Below, in pieces: positions 11,874-26,800 of a stretch of DNA of 64,000 nucleotides. How positions within the stretch are numbered: position 1 is the stretch's first letter; each line of letters begins with the position of its first letter. The notes beneath the pieces were generated by a model, which saw only the letters and a list, made by a program, of their open reading frames with translations, did not search any database and had not been told where the DNA came from. Position numbers and translations under genes: made by a program. The stretch covers positions 11,923,501 to 11,987,500 of the forward strand of contig CM049398.1 of NCBI GenBank assembly GCA_026929865.2, given 5' to 3'. This DNA is from Hyperoplus lanceolatus (taxonomy: Eukaryota > Chordata > Actinopteri > Uranoscopiformes > Ammodytidae).

Positions 11874-12869
11874 CATACATTACATTTCATTTAGTTATTC
11901 TTTTATAGAAAGAATAAACGTGTTCCCAAGGGAAATCAAGCATCAGGAACAGACATAATTGAAATATCAAAGACAAAATGGGCTAATGTGACAATCTCAG
12001 TCATACAAATGTACAAGGAATTACTCCTAACAATGTAGATCTCAATCAGCTTTAGATATGTGTATGCTTTGTCTGGCCCTGCCGTTAATCTGAGCTATAA
12101 ATCACATATGTTAAGGCAGCTGATGCTGTAACAGAAAAGCACATGTCCTGACTGTAAGCCAGTGTGGCCTGGTGATACATCCTCCAGCCCAACAGCTGAG
12201 TGTGACAGGCTCATCTGTCCCAGTCAGGAGAGGTCTGGTCTCCCTGTAAAAGACTGCAGAGGAAGGCCTGGAAATTCAGAGCTAAACAGATGATAAAACA
12301 CTTAAAAATCTAAACTATCTGACTGTATCATACTAAGCTGAGCTCACCAGTGCAAGGGGCTTAAGTTGAGGTGATTTTTTTAATCTGCTCCAGGTACTTG
12401 GAACTAACAACAACAGCCGCTGGTGGTGGTCTGCTGGCCGCTGGCTGCTGAGCTCTGACACCAAAGCACGCAGCAGGCACGTGACGAAGGGCCGTCACAT
12501 GCACACAGTTGGTGGTGGTAGCCGGGCGGAGAGCGGACGGACGGACGGACCGGCTGTCAGACCATGTCCACACGACCAGGTCCAGCTGTTCACAGTCAGC
12601 ATGCAGAGGGAGAGACGGGTGTCTACTAGGTCAGATTAGAGGCTGCTTCTTGGGCCCTGCAGTAGTCGCAGACTGACGGACACTGGCAGGTGAAAGAAAC
12701 ACAACTTTAACACTAAAAATAACAACAGCAGTGGCAGAGAACAGCAAACACGCAGATATGCAGACAGACAGATGGACAGACGTCCCTGAAAGTGATAGAT
12801 GGTGGTGGAATTCTCGTGTCAATTGTAAGTCTGTTTTAGATCCAGGGATGTAAATGTGGGTCAGTGAGT
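11871..12869. other. no gene recognised
   Basis: A GC-richer patch (12415-12580) includes (GGAC)n at 12534-12552 and GGTGGTGG runs. The two minus-strand frames here are low complexity and match nothing I know. Confidence 0.5.
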
Positions 12870-13790
12870 CGGTCCACACTGAAATATCTCAACAATCTAT
12901 CAAAAATTCGAATCTAAAACTATCAGATGGATTGCCATGAAACATTGTAGCTATTGACATTCATGTTCCCCAGAGGATGAATCCTTACACCATTCCCTGA
13001 CCTCTGTCTTTAGCGCCCCCATGAGTTTGAGACTTGTGGATCAGGGTTAAATATTTCTTGACAGCAATTGGATCGATTGCCTTTTGCTGAAGATACTCAA
13101 AGTCCATGGGTATCATCAACCACTTTGTAGTTCCCTGTCTTTCACTGTGGTTTCACAATTGAATACTGTTTATCCATAATAACTTAATGGACAGGCACCA
13201 AATCATGAAATGTTATTCATTGTTCCCAGACAATGGTTTCAGATTACTCCTTTGATCCTGTCATTTTTTTTCCCACTAGCGCCACAGGCAACTTTGGGAT
13301 GACTGCCACTTCGTTTTGTACCGACATCCCTCCGGAAGAAAACTATTGATTTTGGGAATTGTTGGGGAATGTTCCTCCAGTGTGACCAGCAAGACATTTT
13401 CATTTTCTATTGAAGTATCTGGAAAACCATTGTATTGATTTCCCAGAAGTTTGATGCATATTTGTGGTTCTTAGAGGATGAATGTCGAGTTCCATTTACT
13501 GACCTGTCCTGTTGCGCCGCCAGGCCAAAATGTATTTGTAACTAAACCTAATGACATGTCCTTTAGCATCAGTTGTACTATGTGTTCATTTCTAATTAGC
13601 ATATGTTTGCATCCTGACATCCTGAGATGTTGAAAATGGAAAATATTTCACCTGCTTAGCATCAGCATGTTAGCATTGTCATCATAAGTATGTTGGCATC
13701 CTGGTGACAACAATCAACTCAAACCTCTGCTGTGTCTCGGTGGAGCTTCAAAGAGCTGCTAGCAAGGCTGTAGACTCATGCTAAGCTGTG
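12870..13790. repeat. dispersed teleost repeat with degenerate internal units
   Basis: Same family as 8020-8285: ACTGAAATATCTCAACAATC, GATGGATTGCCATGAAACAT, then GAGGATGAATCC. Versions of 'evaluate-target plus GAGGATGAAT' recur at about 13390-13500. It ends with the fish phrase AGCATCAGCATGTTAGCATT and GAGCTGCTAGCAAGGCTGTA. High-copy, non-coding. Confidence 0.6.
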
Positions 13791-16090
13791 GTTTGTAACT
13801 TCCTGCAGGCACCTCAGATATTTTGTTGCGGCTCCATTCAATTGTATGTTGTTGTTTCCTTTTATATACCCTACGGACATTTCCCAGGGAACATTGCATT
13901 GTTTTCCAGGGATTAAAATTCACTGAAGATTATATCTGCTCCAGCACTGCAGAACAATGCAGGGTGGTGTGGGGGTCTCCCTGTCATGGCCCAGCAAGAT
14001 GGATGCCCACCCATTCTGATCAGAGCCTGTGGCATGCCATAGAGCCCAATTAGAGGCTGGTCCATAAGAAGAACTCAGAGCCTCATATGTAAACCCATGT
14101 AACTTTCGGCCCCTTGCACTCCAACATGCGCATGTTTTTGTCTTTAAAGGTGCCTGTTACAGCAGAGTGGGTCAGTCTGCCAAAAGGACAAATAATCCTA
14201 TGGATATGTTCTTACCGTGGTGCACTCCGGCCAATGTGTATGTTTATACCTTTTTTTTGTTTGCCCCCAGAGGAAACTGCTCCATCATTCCACTTTAATT
14301 TCATATTGTGCAATAAGATATGCTTCTCTCAGTACTTTTCTTTAAGAAACTGTCTCTGGAAAAGTGTCTGAGTCAGCAGAGAGAAGCGCAGGCTCACAGT
14401 GAACTGGGAACACAGCACGCAGGATCTGATCTGTGAATGGCCCTCAGTGCAATCTAGAGTAACAATGTGGCTCATCGATGAAAACCTTCATTGTCTTTGC
14501 TCACGGTCTCAGAGGAGGCGCTGCACAAAGGGGGTTTTGTCACGGTGCCCAGCCTCTCGTCTTTGTCGGAAGTCCACATCTATAGGCCACTGCAAACAAG
14601 TCCCATGTACTGCTTTAAGGTTGCACACATATTATAGATATATCCTGAGTTACATAACATCTCTCGATCTCTATGTTTTGCTTATGCAAGATTTTTATCA
14701 GAATAAAATGAAAATTCTTTGTATTTTGTCTGTGATGGTAAGAAAAAAAATCAGGAAGGGTTAAACAATAAGAGACCAACCAACCCTACAGCACAAAGCA
14801 GGTGATTAAGATTGCTTGTATATAAATGTCATGTTAGTGATATATTGCGTCATTTAAATGCCCCATTGTACATCACAATGAACACTTGCACTTGTGGCTT
14901 GTAAATCACAAAAGGCAGGGTAAAGTAGCAGTCTGCAAACGGACATAGCAGAGGCCACAGGCTGTTTCCAGCCATTTCTTCATGTTTTTTCTGTTCATTT
15001 GTGTTGTTTGGACTTATAGTAGGCTATATTGTAACTAAAAATATGTTTTAAAGGGCTCCTTCTTTAGTTTCTCAATTATTTAGGATGGTCTTTGATTGAG
15101 AAACTATTGAGAAATTATAGCAAATTCAAGATTGACTAACTGAGGCTTGCCACACATAAACACATCTGTTGACCAAACAATCTAAATGGCAAGTCTTTTC
15201 AGTGGCTGTATGGCTGCATAGCACAATGTTCCTGAATGGATGGATGGATACTGGCTTGGAGTTATCTCTTTTTTTTTTAGCACTTTAAGGAATTATATCT
15301 TAAAACATGCACCCACAGATTTACAAAAAATGCAATTGAACTGTGTTTCTTTGCAGTCTAGTGCTGGAGAGGTTGCATTCAGTCAGTTTATTGAGCTCTT
15401 TTTGCTGTAAAGAAATGCTAATGAGAATGTTGAGAGTAAACCTGAGTGTAACAATGAGCTGAAAGAGGCTGGAAGGGTTCGTAAAGCTGGGGAGGAACTG
15501 CAGAGACTACGGGCGACTCCTCTCACACTATATGTTTTTGATCCACTGTTGGCACAAAAAATATCGATTAATTTGACGAGAAATCCCCACATTTAAAATA
15601 TGTTCAGCTGCAATTTTATGACGAGTGGGCAAACTCCATCTGTCAGGGAAGATTGTGTGATAGAAAGCTCAAGAACAGCTACCATGTAAATGGGTCTTGT
15701 GGTGAGATTCAACAGATGACATAATACGGTTGGGATCAAAAAATACTCACTAAATGAATAAAGGAACCACATCAAGGACTTATGACAGAAACTTAAAACC
15801 AGTGATTTAAAGTCTTTTTCCCGGTACTCGCCGCCTCTCTCTCGGCCACAGGTGGCTGCTGTCCTGAAGCCTCACACACTTCACACCGAGACTGCGGGCC
15901 ACGTGACAACATTTTTGTTGTAACTGCTCCGCACTCTCCCACCCTCTGCAGCATTGCATTATTTCCAAACCCATGAGCTCAAACAATTTGTCTCTTCAGC
16001 TCAGTCAGCTGTGGCCTTTGATGTGAGCTCCCATGGTGCTGCAGTCGTGTTCATTAGCTAACAATCACTGTTTTTGGAGGAGTGGAGGGT
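13791..16090. other. no gene recognised
   Basis: Holds several open frames of 76-121 codons with no domain, no supporting splice pattern and ordinary composition. Nothing else identified. Confidence 0.5.
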
Positions 16091-16091
16091 G

Positions 16092-16093
<2 letters not shown>

Positions 16094-16130
<37 letters not shown>

Positions 16131-16138
16131 GGGGGGGG
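16094..16138. repeat. (GT)n plus poly-G tract
   Basis: About 17 GT units running into 11 consecutive G. Confidence 0.95.
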
Positions 16139-16169
16139 AGGGGCACCTTTGTTTTCTTCAGCGAATTAA

Positions 16170-16491
16170 AGGTGGAGTCAGTGATTCTGGAGAATGCTTC
16201 ATGTCAAAATCAGTGAATATATGCTCACGATCCCTCTACCTGTCCGTACAGTGTGGTCACTGAAGAAAAATCCAGTGTAAATACACAGCCTAGGCTCTGT
16301 AAACGGGCATGTTTCTAGCATCCTTTGTTCAAATGCCAGTTTACAGAGCCTAGGATGTGTATTGACACCAGAATTTCTTTTTCAGCACACATACAGTAGG
16401 GACAGGTAGCGGATCGGGATCGAGATATTCACTGATTTTTACAAAAAGCGATTTTGAGAACAAGGGTTCTCCAGAATTGCTGACTCCACCG
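16170..16491. mobile_element. TTAA-target MITE, family 1 copy A
   Basis: 322 bp with inverted ends AGGTGGAGTCAGTGATTCTG and TTCTCCAGAATTGCTGACTC(CACC), flanked by TTAA at 16166-16169 and 16492-16495. The interior carries the inverted pair ACAGCCTAGGCTCTGTAAAC / GTTTACAGAGCCTAGGATGT, so the element folds back over much of its length. Related copies are at 34126-34369, 24387-24437 and 54597-54840. Confidence 0.85.
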
Positions 16492-16499
16492 TTAATACT

Positions 16500-18955
<2,456 letters not shown>

Positions 18956-18980
18956 CACTTGAGTGCAATGATGACAGTCT

Positions 18981-18986
18981 TTTATT
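18981..18986 (-). promoter_or_regulatory. nectin3: candidate polyadenylation signal of nectin3
   Basis: AATAAA on the minus strand (TTTATT on plus), followed 20-40 bases downstream by AAGTGTGTCC, a GU-rich element typical of cleavage sites. Cleavage would fall near 18955-18965. Chosen because transposon-rich DNA resumes beyond it. Confidence 0.55.
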
Positions 18987-19234
18987 GCAAACAACGGAAC
19001 AAAAATACAATCTACCGCACTTTCATCTCTTGATTCCTGCGAGACATCAATCATCCAAAGAACAGCGTACAAAATAATTGGTCAGAAAAACACTCGAGAA
19101 CAAATATAAAATGCAGAGAAAACAGCATCGCCCTCTATGTTATCATGAGACTAGGATTCCTCGAAACGCTTGGAAGATAAACCAATACTCTGTGAAAATG
19201 ACAGACCTCATACAAAAAATAAGATTTTCTTTTC

Positions 19235-19269
<35 letters not shown>
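19235..19269. repeat. (TAA)n microsatellite in nectin3 3'UTR
   Basis: About 11 AAT/TAA units. Confidence 0.95.
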
Positions 19270-19272
<3 letters not shown>

Positions 19273-22200
19273 TTGCCAGCATATTTACAGGACGATAATA
19301 TTTTCTATGCATCTGGCTTGCCTAAATTCCCAGTGAAACTTTTTCTTATTAGAGTTTTTTCTCAGTAACTAACTTGTTACACGTGTCCTTTTCAAAGTGT
19401 TTAAGGCATGACAATCAAAAACCTTTTGTCTATTCTGATGTCTTGATAACAGCAAATATTATATATCAAGACCCAAGACCTTTTTAACGGACCAGTCAGT
19501 CCTCCTCTATGCTTTATATTAATGCTTTCAGTTATTGTAGTTCCTCAACGTTTCTGTGCATTGCTAAGCCCATCTAAGGCACCAACTATTCAGTAGGGGG
19601 GAGTCCAGAACAAACTGTACACGGACATATAAATCAAAACGGAGAGAAGAGCTAATCCTACGCTAACCTAAAAGCATTATGTACATGTGTGTTAATAAAC
19701 ATCGGTGATGAAGATGAATGAACGTGGTAGGCAGCGAATAACTTAAAAATTACATGCATACCAGTTGGTGACTGACCAAAACTGAACTTTACAAAGACAT
19801 TCATCACTCCAGCTCATTTTTCTTTTGTAAAAAAAAAATAAAAAATGTCTTTAGAGATAAAGCAGTGAGAGAGAGAGACAGAAAAAACTAAATTGGAGCA
19901 GAGGCATCAGTTTTGCATTGAGTGACTTTGCTAAATAAGAAACAAGTTGAATGCTTTGAATCAGTCGTTCTTTAAATAAAGAGAAAGAAAAAAAAACATG
20001 CTGAATGTGTCCTTATATATCACAGTTTGAGCACTTTGTTTGCCAAGTGTGACGAGAAAGACGAAAAGTTAATTAAAAAGCTGACGGGTTTGAGGCGAGG
20101 ACTGCTCCTTGAAACACGGGCCACAGGGGCAGATGTGCGGTGGCTGGGTTACGTGCGTGCGACGATGAGAGTGAGATTAAAGTAGTTTATTCTCGGACAT
20201 CTAAACCTTACAATCCAAAGCCCTGGCATGTGAGAGTGGGGAAGGGTTAAAAAGAAGAGAAAAAATAAAGAGAGGGAGGGAGGGAGAAAATGTCCACCCA
20301 CAATCTATAAAACCCCAATAAGAAAGAAATCTTAGACCTCAAAATATATATCCACCCCTCAACCCCCCCATCCCGATCTGACTGTAATGCACATATATGG
20401 TTTAGTCTTCTAGCAACTTACACTTTGATTGACTGAACAGGAATCTTTCCAAAAATGGGGTATGTGTGTTCCCTTTCATGTGAGGCTCTGGCGGAGGCCA
20501 CTTTAAATCCATGTATAATTCCTGAGGAAACAAGAAAAACAAAACAACACACACACACAAAAAAAAGCACCGAATGGAAAAGTGTAAGGTCAAATCAAGC
20601 ATGGAGAGCATGAGATCACTGATGATGTCAATTCTTTAAGTTTCAACTTAATGTCACTGGGTTTGTTGTTTGCAGGAAGAGAAAAAAAAAACAGATAATA
20701 TATCCCTTGGGGAGCCACTACACAGACAGCTCTAACCTTGATGGTTCCTAAACAGATTTTTTTCACTCGTGGATTCCATTTCTAAATTTCCATGATCGCT
20801 GTATATCCTCAGTGGAGCTGCCAAGGAGCCAAACCCCAACGTTATATAGCCTGTGCTGTGATCAGTAGTGATGTCAGCGGCTCACTAGCTGCTTTCCAAC
20901 TAGGCTGTGTGAGGTATCCTTCACACAATCAAACTACCACACGTAAACTGAAGTTGAAGGAGCAGTTTTTCAGTGCTCCCTTTTTTTTTTGCTGAGCTAT
21001 TCGACTTTTTCTCTTCAACAAGTATATTTTGCTAATTAGCCGTTGAGAATCACGGCTGCGGAGGGTCGAGCGGGAGCAGTGAAACTGTTTGTGGTTTATG
21101 GGGCCACATAACGTCAGACGATGACAGCCACGATAGTCACATCTGGCACTTATTATAACACATTGCTTTGATCCCCCGTTTTAAATAAAAACTTGAAAAA
21201 TAACTGAATTTGGTATTAGTTGTTGCAGACAGAAATCAGAGGATACAGAGGAGGGAAAATTGAAAAGACAGCCTGTTATCATGGCTTGGTGGAGAAGGCC
21301 AAGTTGGCCTGGTTGTCTTCCTTTGATGTTTGCTGACAACTGTAATAACAGAGTTGTGCTTTTTCAAGAAACGGACTGCATTAACACATTTAAATATTGA
21401 GTTATATTATCTCTCAATGGTTTCTTTAATGGTCGAGGCAGAGTCCGTCATACCCACATTAAACCCAGGTTGCCTTTCACAAGAGGAAGAAACGCATGCA
21501 TGTTAATCCAACACAATTGTATTTGATTGATTTCAGCCTTGCTTATCAATTAACTGGTTGACAAGACCAGGGTGGCATTAGTCGTGAAGCACAAACAGGA
21601 AAATTAAAGTTTTTGCCACTCGGTCAGGGCTGACTGCGATCGATTATCCAGAATGCATCTACAAAACAAGGTAACAGTCATTTCTCTGGTTTGTTTTAGT
21701 CAGCGTATCAACTAATTTTAGCTAAGGATAGTGAAAAAAGAAGCGGAAGCACCATCTCCTCAACAACTTGGCCAACTTCTTTTACCATGTCACGCCACTC
21801 ACGCCGTCTGCAGCATGAAATTAGGTCCCATTTTTTAAAGTATCGCTGACTGATTTCTTTGTTAAAACCAAAACTGTTTATTTTGGCTGCCCTGTAAACA
21901 GACTTGCCACTTGCTCCTCTAGAATTTCTGACAAAGTCGCTGTTCACTGGATATTAACCACCGACTGAAATCTTAAGGATAACAACTTTGGGAACGGAGA
22001 TGTATGTAATAGAAATAAGCTAAACATAAGCTGAACGTAACAGTAGCTCCACATGGAAGGACCTCTTTTACTTTGTCGACATCTTCCCGGTCAGGTGACA
22101 GGCTTGACTAGGTTACAGGCAATACTGGAAGTGTGCAAAAGCCACTGAAGAACTTAACCAAAAGTTTACAAGGCCAGGGCAGTGTTTTTTTTCTTTTTGT

Positions 22201-22901
22201 AATGTACTAGCCATTTAGTTTGCTTTTCCCTCAGTACAATGCCTGTGTAATTCTCCCTTTTATTCATGCCACTGACAATCTTTCCCTTTTCTCGATGACA
22301 CATTTTGTTTTCTTTAAAAAAGATCATGCAATACAACTTGCTATAAATACTGTTTGCAGCCATGATAAACGTTTCACCTGTATGAAAACGTTGGAAGCAA
22401 TCAAGAGACCGTTTTTTCAAAATGCCACAGAAGTCGTAGGGTTTTACGGGAGCATAGCTCAGTCAGTCAGGGATATAAATACTTCACTAACAAGGGTCTG
22501 AACACCTGACCTGTGACCTGTGTGAAAGACAGGTGCAAACACAAACAAGCAGAATACAAAACCTCATTCACATCAGTTGAAACGTCACTGTATGCCGAAG
22601 CCTCTTAAGCCTACACAGATAATATCATGGAGGCGTTCCAGCTTTTGTTTGTAGCTCCTTGAAATGCTACAAAGGTTTAATACAATCCACATACACTTCC
22701 TTAAGGTTAAGTGGTTACAGTCAAGGCAGAGCAGTATTGTTCATAGAGCTCGTTGTGAAACTGAGCTGAGAAATAGTTTTCATCCTTTTAACTGAAATGA
22801 GACAGCCTCTTAATGATATTTATATCTGTCACTAGTTAAATGATTCTCAGCCAGTCGTCATTTGTCCGTTTTTTTTTTCTTTTCGTCTTTGCTCCTTTTC
22901 C

Positions 22902-23560
22902 TCAAACATACCACTCTCTGCGTGAGATAACAGATCCGTCCATGTGCGACACGTAATCACTGTCTGTACCATTGTCAAAGGAGTCCTCCGGGACGTAGGG
23001 GGAGCCGTTGGTAACTACGGGGCTGTGCACTGGAGGCCCACAGGGATGCATGTTTTGGTTGTTGTAGTGATCGGGGTAGAAGTTTCCCTCCTTGAGGCTC
23101 CTGTGGGTGGAGTCCCCCCTGTCGGCCCAGTCGTCCCTGTCTTTACGCTCCGGGGTGTAGTCTGGGTAAATGATGTCGCCGCCCAGTTTGGGCTTCAGGT
23201 CCTGGCTGCCTTTGCTGGTCTTGTCCCCGTAGACCTCCTGCAGCTCGTGTGGCTGCAGCACGTCCAGCTGCGACTCCTTCTGCATGTCGGAGGGCCCCAG
23301 GTACTGCTTGGTGTAGTAGTCTCCTCTGAAGGTACGACGCTGTCGCATGAAGCAGACCACGCCCAGGATGAGCAGCAGGATGAGGAACAAGACTCCGCCC
23401 ACGGCCCCGCCCACTATAGTGCCCAGGCTGCTGTCGGGTAGGGAGGCCAGCGTAGGGGAGCTGAACAGAGCCCGGCGCTGGTCGGCTGCGATGGTGGTCC
23501 CCGAGGTGTCGCGGAGCGGGGACGCTGTGGTGCTGGGGGCGGCCGTGGTGGGAGGAGGAT
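22902..23560 (-). CDS. nectin3: nectin3 exon 6: stalk, transmembrane helix, cytoplasmic tail, stop
   Basis: 659 nt including the TGA, residues ~337-555. A Pro/Thr/Ser stalk precedes a Gly-rich hydrophobic helix ([19 protein letters not shown], ~384-407) and basic stop-transfer residues RQRR. The tail carries [11 protein letters not shown] and [14 protein letters not shown], both shared with mammalian nectin-3, then a poorly conserved His/Pro/Asn-rich middle, then the end [17 protein letters not shown] is the canonical C-terminal ligand of the afadin PDZ domain. A GC-rich antisense open frame over the same exon is a shadow of this coding strand. Confidence 0.97.
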
Positions 23561-23849
23561 CTGCAGAGAGCGACAAACATGTGATGAAAAGATTTGTGTG
23601 AGTGAGGAGGAGTCATAAAAAAAATGGAGAGGAGAAAAAAAAAAAGCCACATTTTATATTCTGTCAAGTCTGGCAAAAAAGGCATATGTGAATGATTCTT
23701 AAAGATTCGTTTATAGCAACTGTAAGCGGTGTCGGGAGCAGAGCCATGCTTCTCCCCCGAGACTTAAGAATCTGTCTAAAGCTGTGCTGTAGAGCAAAAA
23801 AGGGGGGAAATGAGAGGGGCAGTGCTAAATGTCATTGTGTGTGCTTGTG

Positions 23850-23881
<32 letters not shown>

Positions 23882-26800
23882 CGCATTAGCGAAAGACAAA
23901 TAGGGATAGGAGGACGGAGGGCATGCACTCGAAGGGAGTGCGATTGGCTCTCCCCCCCTTTCTGTGGGGAAGTCATGTGAGAAGATGAAACGCTGTGTGA
24001 TCGATGTGAGGGTTCCTGCATCTGATTTGTCCTCCGGTGGGCTGGCGTTGTATGTGATAGCAGCCAGAGAAACAACGAGGCTGTGTGGGGCTTCAAGGTC
24101 AGCAGAAGTGTCTACATCTTGACCTCCAGCCTCTGGGGCTCAGAGCTGCCTGATAGCACTAGTCGATCTCTGGTCTGCACAGGCACATCAAAGGCCTGAC
24201 TACAAGGCAATATGACTCTCTCTCTAATGGAGGTCTGGATCTCTGGGAGGTTTTTAAAGTACTAGTTATCAACAACCTGATTCCCTGGAGAGCTGTAATG
24301 ATTTCCACAATTTGGCTACCTGAGCAAGAACCTAATTACCTACAATTATAGACTGTGTGTGGGAGCCTGAAGGAGAAGGTCTAAAAAGGTGGAGTCAGTG
24401 ATTCTGGAGAATACTTGTTGTCAAAATCACTTTCGAAAAGTGAGGGGGATAATGGAGACGGATCAAGGTCAGTGAACTGATATACTGGCAATCGTGTCCT
24501 TTGTCAGTCATCAATGTCACCCTGCAGCGTGACATTTTAACCTCACTCAGGTTATGAGCATGTGAAACCATGTAGCTGATCATCTGAGAGACTAGGCGCA
24601 AGTCCAAAAAGCAACTGGGAATGTGAAACAGCTACAGAGAGCAGCCATGGACGGGAAAGGGAATATAGCATGGGCTCAACCAGGCTATCTCCACAGGGGG
24701 AGTGGAGCAGGAGGCCGCATGCCCCAAGTCTTATTATTTGACAAGAGAAGCAAGATAATTGGTCAGTGCGAGTCCAGCCTCGGACAGGATGTCAGCTGTG
24801 CTTTGGGTTGGGGCAGGATTTAGAAAAGCAGGCCCGTACACAGATGGATCCTGACAGGCTTTTCTGGGACTTCTCCAGCTCTTTGCTCCCGACAGTGAGA
24901 AACGAGGAGGATTGTGTGTGTTAGCCGAGTGGGTTTCCAAAAGCAGCAGTTGCTTTGTTTGGACAAGGATTAAAAGGAGCAGCGGAAAAATGAAAATAAA
25001 AATGATGCAGGGTTTCTCAGGATCCACACCCAGACTACAATAATGAACTCCAGTAGCATAGCATGGACAGACATGGGGAGCAGACGGGAGTCCTTCAGTA
25101 TCCTGTTAGTTTTCTGACCAGGATTTATGTCACGGAATCAACGGCATTTAACAAATCAGAGTGCAGGAAAACCCCTTTCGATGATTCAGAAAGGTTCCCT
25201 CTTTGGCTATTACTTTGAACCTGTCAACTGTTCAATTAAACTAAATAACCCTAATCACATTTCAAAGAGCACAGCGTTGAGAATATGATATACTGTTGAA
25301 TAACAGTTTTTATGGAGTAGGCACACATACTTCTGTGTACAGCAAATCTGTGAACACAATATATCATGTCCCGCTGTGAAACCTGACCTTAAAGAAAACA
25401 AAAGGAAAAGGCTACATGAGTATGTACTTTGCTGAACCAGCAGGGACAAACACTCTCTTTTTCTTATCTGAAGAAATCCAATGTTGCCAAAACCACAACA
25501 GTGAAAACGTTTGGTAGTGATACCGTTTATCTGTTTCCAGGAATGTGTGAAAGTGGATCCGGGTAGGGACATTTATACGGAGGCTTAGCTCTGCTAGAAG
25601 TGTTGAACTGAGGGCTGATAGTACTGAGAGGGGTAATCTTACATCACAATGAATGTCGAAAGGCACAGATTCCTCTTTCAACCTCAGGGGTTAAAGGTGG
25701 TTTATTTAAGTCAAGTATTTAAGTTGAGTTATTTAAATAGTCTAAAGTTTCTTTATTGTGTTAGTGGCAGTTGAGTGATAAAGTCAAAACATACCTTGTA
25801 CCCAGAGGTTTACATCTTGAGTGCGCAGGCCGATGTCGTTGATCACTTCACAGCGGTATACTCCAGAGTCATTGCGCTCCAACGGACGAGTGAAAGCAAA
25901 GCTATTGTTTGAGATCTCAACGCCCTCAGGCATCAATCCATCCAACCTGATGAACCAAAAGTTACATAAATCATATAGTGAGTGCATTACATAGACCTGC
26001 ATAAAAATACCCTAAAGCTTAATGTTATTACCATATATTTGCAGAGAAGTGATTTTCAAAATTGTAATTGAAAAACCAATCCTCTGCCATTCGTGGGCCT
26101 GTTGCGACTATTATATGATCACACGATTGCATTAATTGGAGCCGACTGCACTTGCATGAGTCGAGAGAAAAAGCTTTTTACACGAAGACAAGGTTTCAAC
26201 TTCAGGGGAAGAAGAGAGAAAATAAAGAGCTTGGCTGTCTAGACTTTACTGGTACTGTCAGCTCAAATGAGCTCATATTTCTTGTTTTCAAAGCAAGATG
26301 ATGACAAAGGGCTGCCAATAGACCAGTGTTGTTCTGTTGCATTTCTGAACCATTTGGAAACATTTATTTATAGCAGGGGAGTCTTCCCCGATGGGTGCAG
26401 CAGCCCATTCGACAGCTCCAGTGTCCATGCTCCAAAGTTATGCCAGAGGTAATTTATAGACAGAAGCTTCTTCACTTCACTGCTTAATATAAAGTTTGTT
26501 TAAACCCCAGTTTAGATCTCTGCAGCTGGGACAAACAGTAGCTGATCTGTTATGTAGTATTTACATTGGTTACTCAACAATATGTTCCTCTTGCCTGTTT
26601 GTTAATAAACGAACAAAAACTTAAAAACTCATTACCACTTATTTAAGCGGCACTATACGTTTTGTTAGAATTACCAGTGTTATATTCAGTCCAGGTTTCA
26701 TCATACCACAATTAAGGCTGTGAGTGAGATTTCACTATAACGCATGACAAACTGTTAACTTGTCCAGACTAAAAAAGAACAAACAGTTCCAGCTTCATTT

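Larger units (their letters stand above)
18960..22901 (-). other. nectin3: probable nectin3 3' untranslated region
   Basis: About 3.9 kb directly after the nectin3 stop codon, AT-rich, without convincing ORFs and almost free of the transposon fragments that fill the flanks. It contains a (TAA)n stretch at 19235-19269 and many short A and T runs. It ends near a clean AATAAA followed by a GT-rich stretch. Several other TTTATT matches lie within, so shorter poly(A) isoforms are possible. The extent is inferred from sequence character, not from transcripts. Confidence 0.55.
23561..25794 (-). other. nectin3: nectin3 intron 5
   Basis: GT-AG intron of 2.2 kb containing a GT/CA microsatellite at about 23836-23882 and a truncated MITE at 24387-24437. 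No other feature. Confidence 0.85.

Noticed and set aside
14399-14764. 121-codon plus-strand frame
   Set aside because: No recognisable domain, no splice context, ordinary intergenic composition.
22447-22510. tRNA-like start GGGAGCATAGCTCAGTCAGT
   Set aside because: No B box (GGTTCRANTCC) and no cloverleaf could be folded; it lies in the presumed nectin3 3'UTR.
22944-23685. Antisense and shifted frames of 78-180 codons over the nectin3 last exon
   Set aside because: Shadows of the GC-rich coding exon; the nectin-3 frame is unambiguous.
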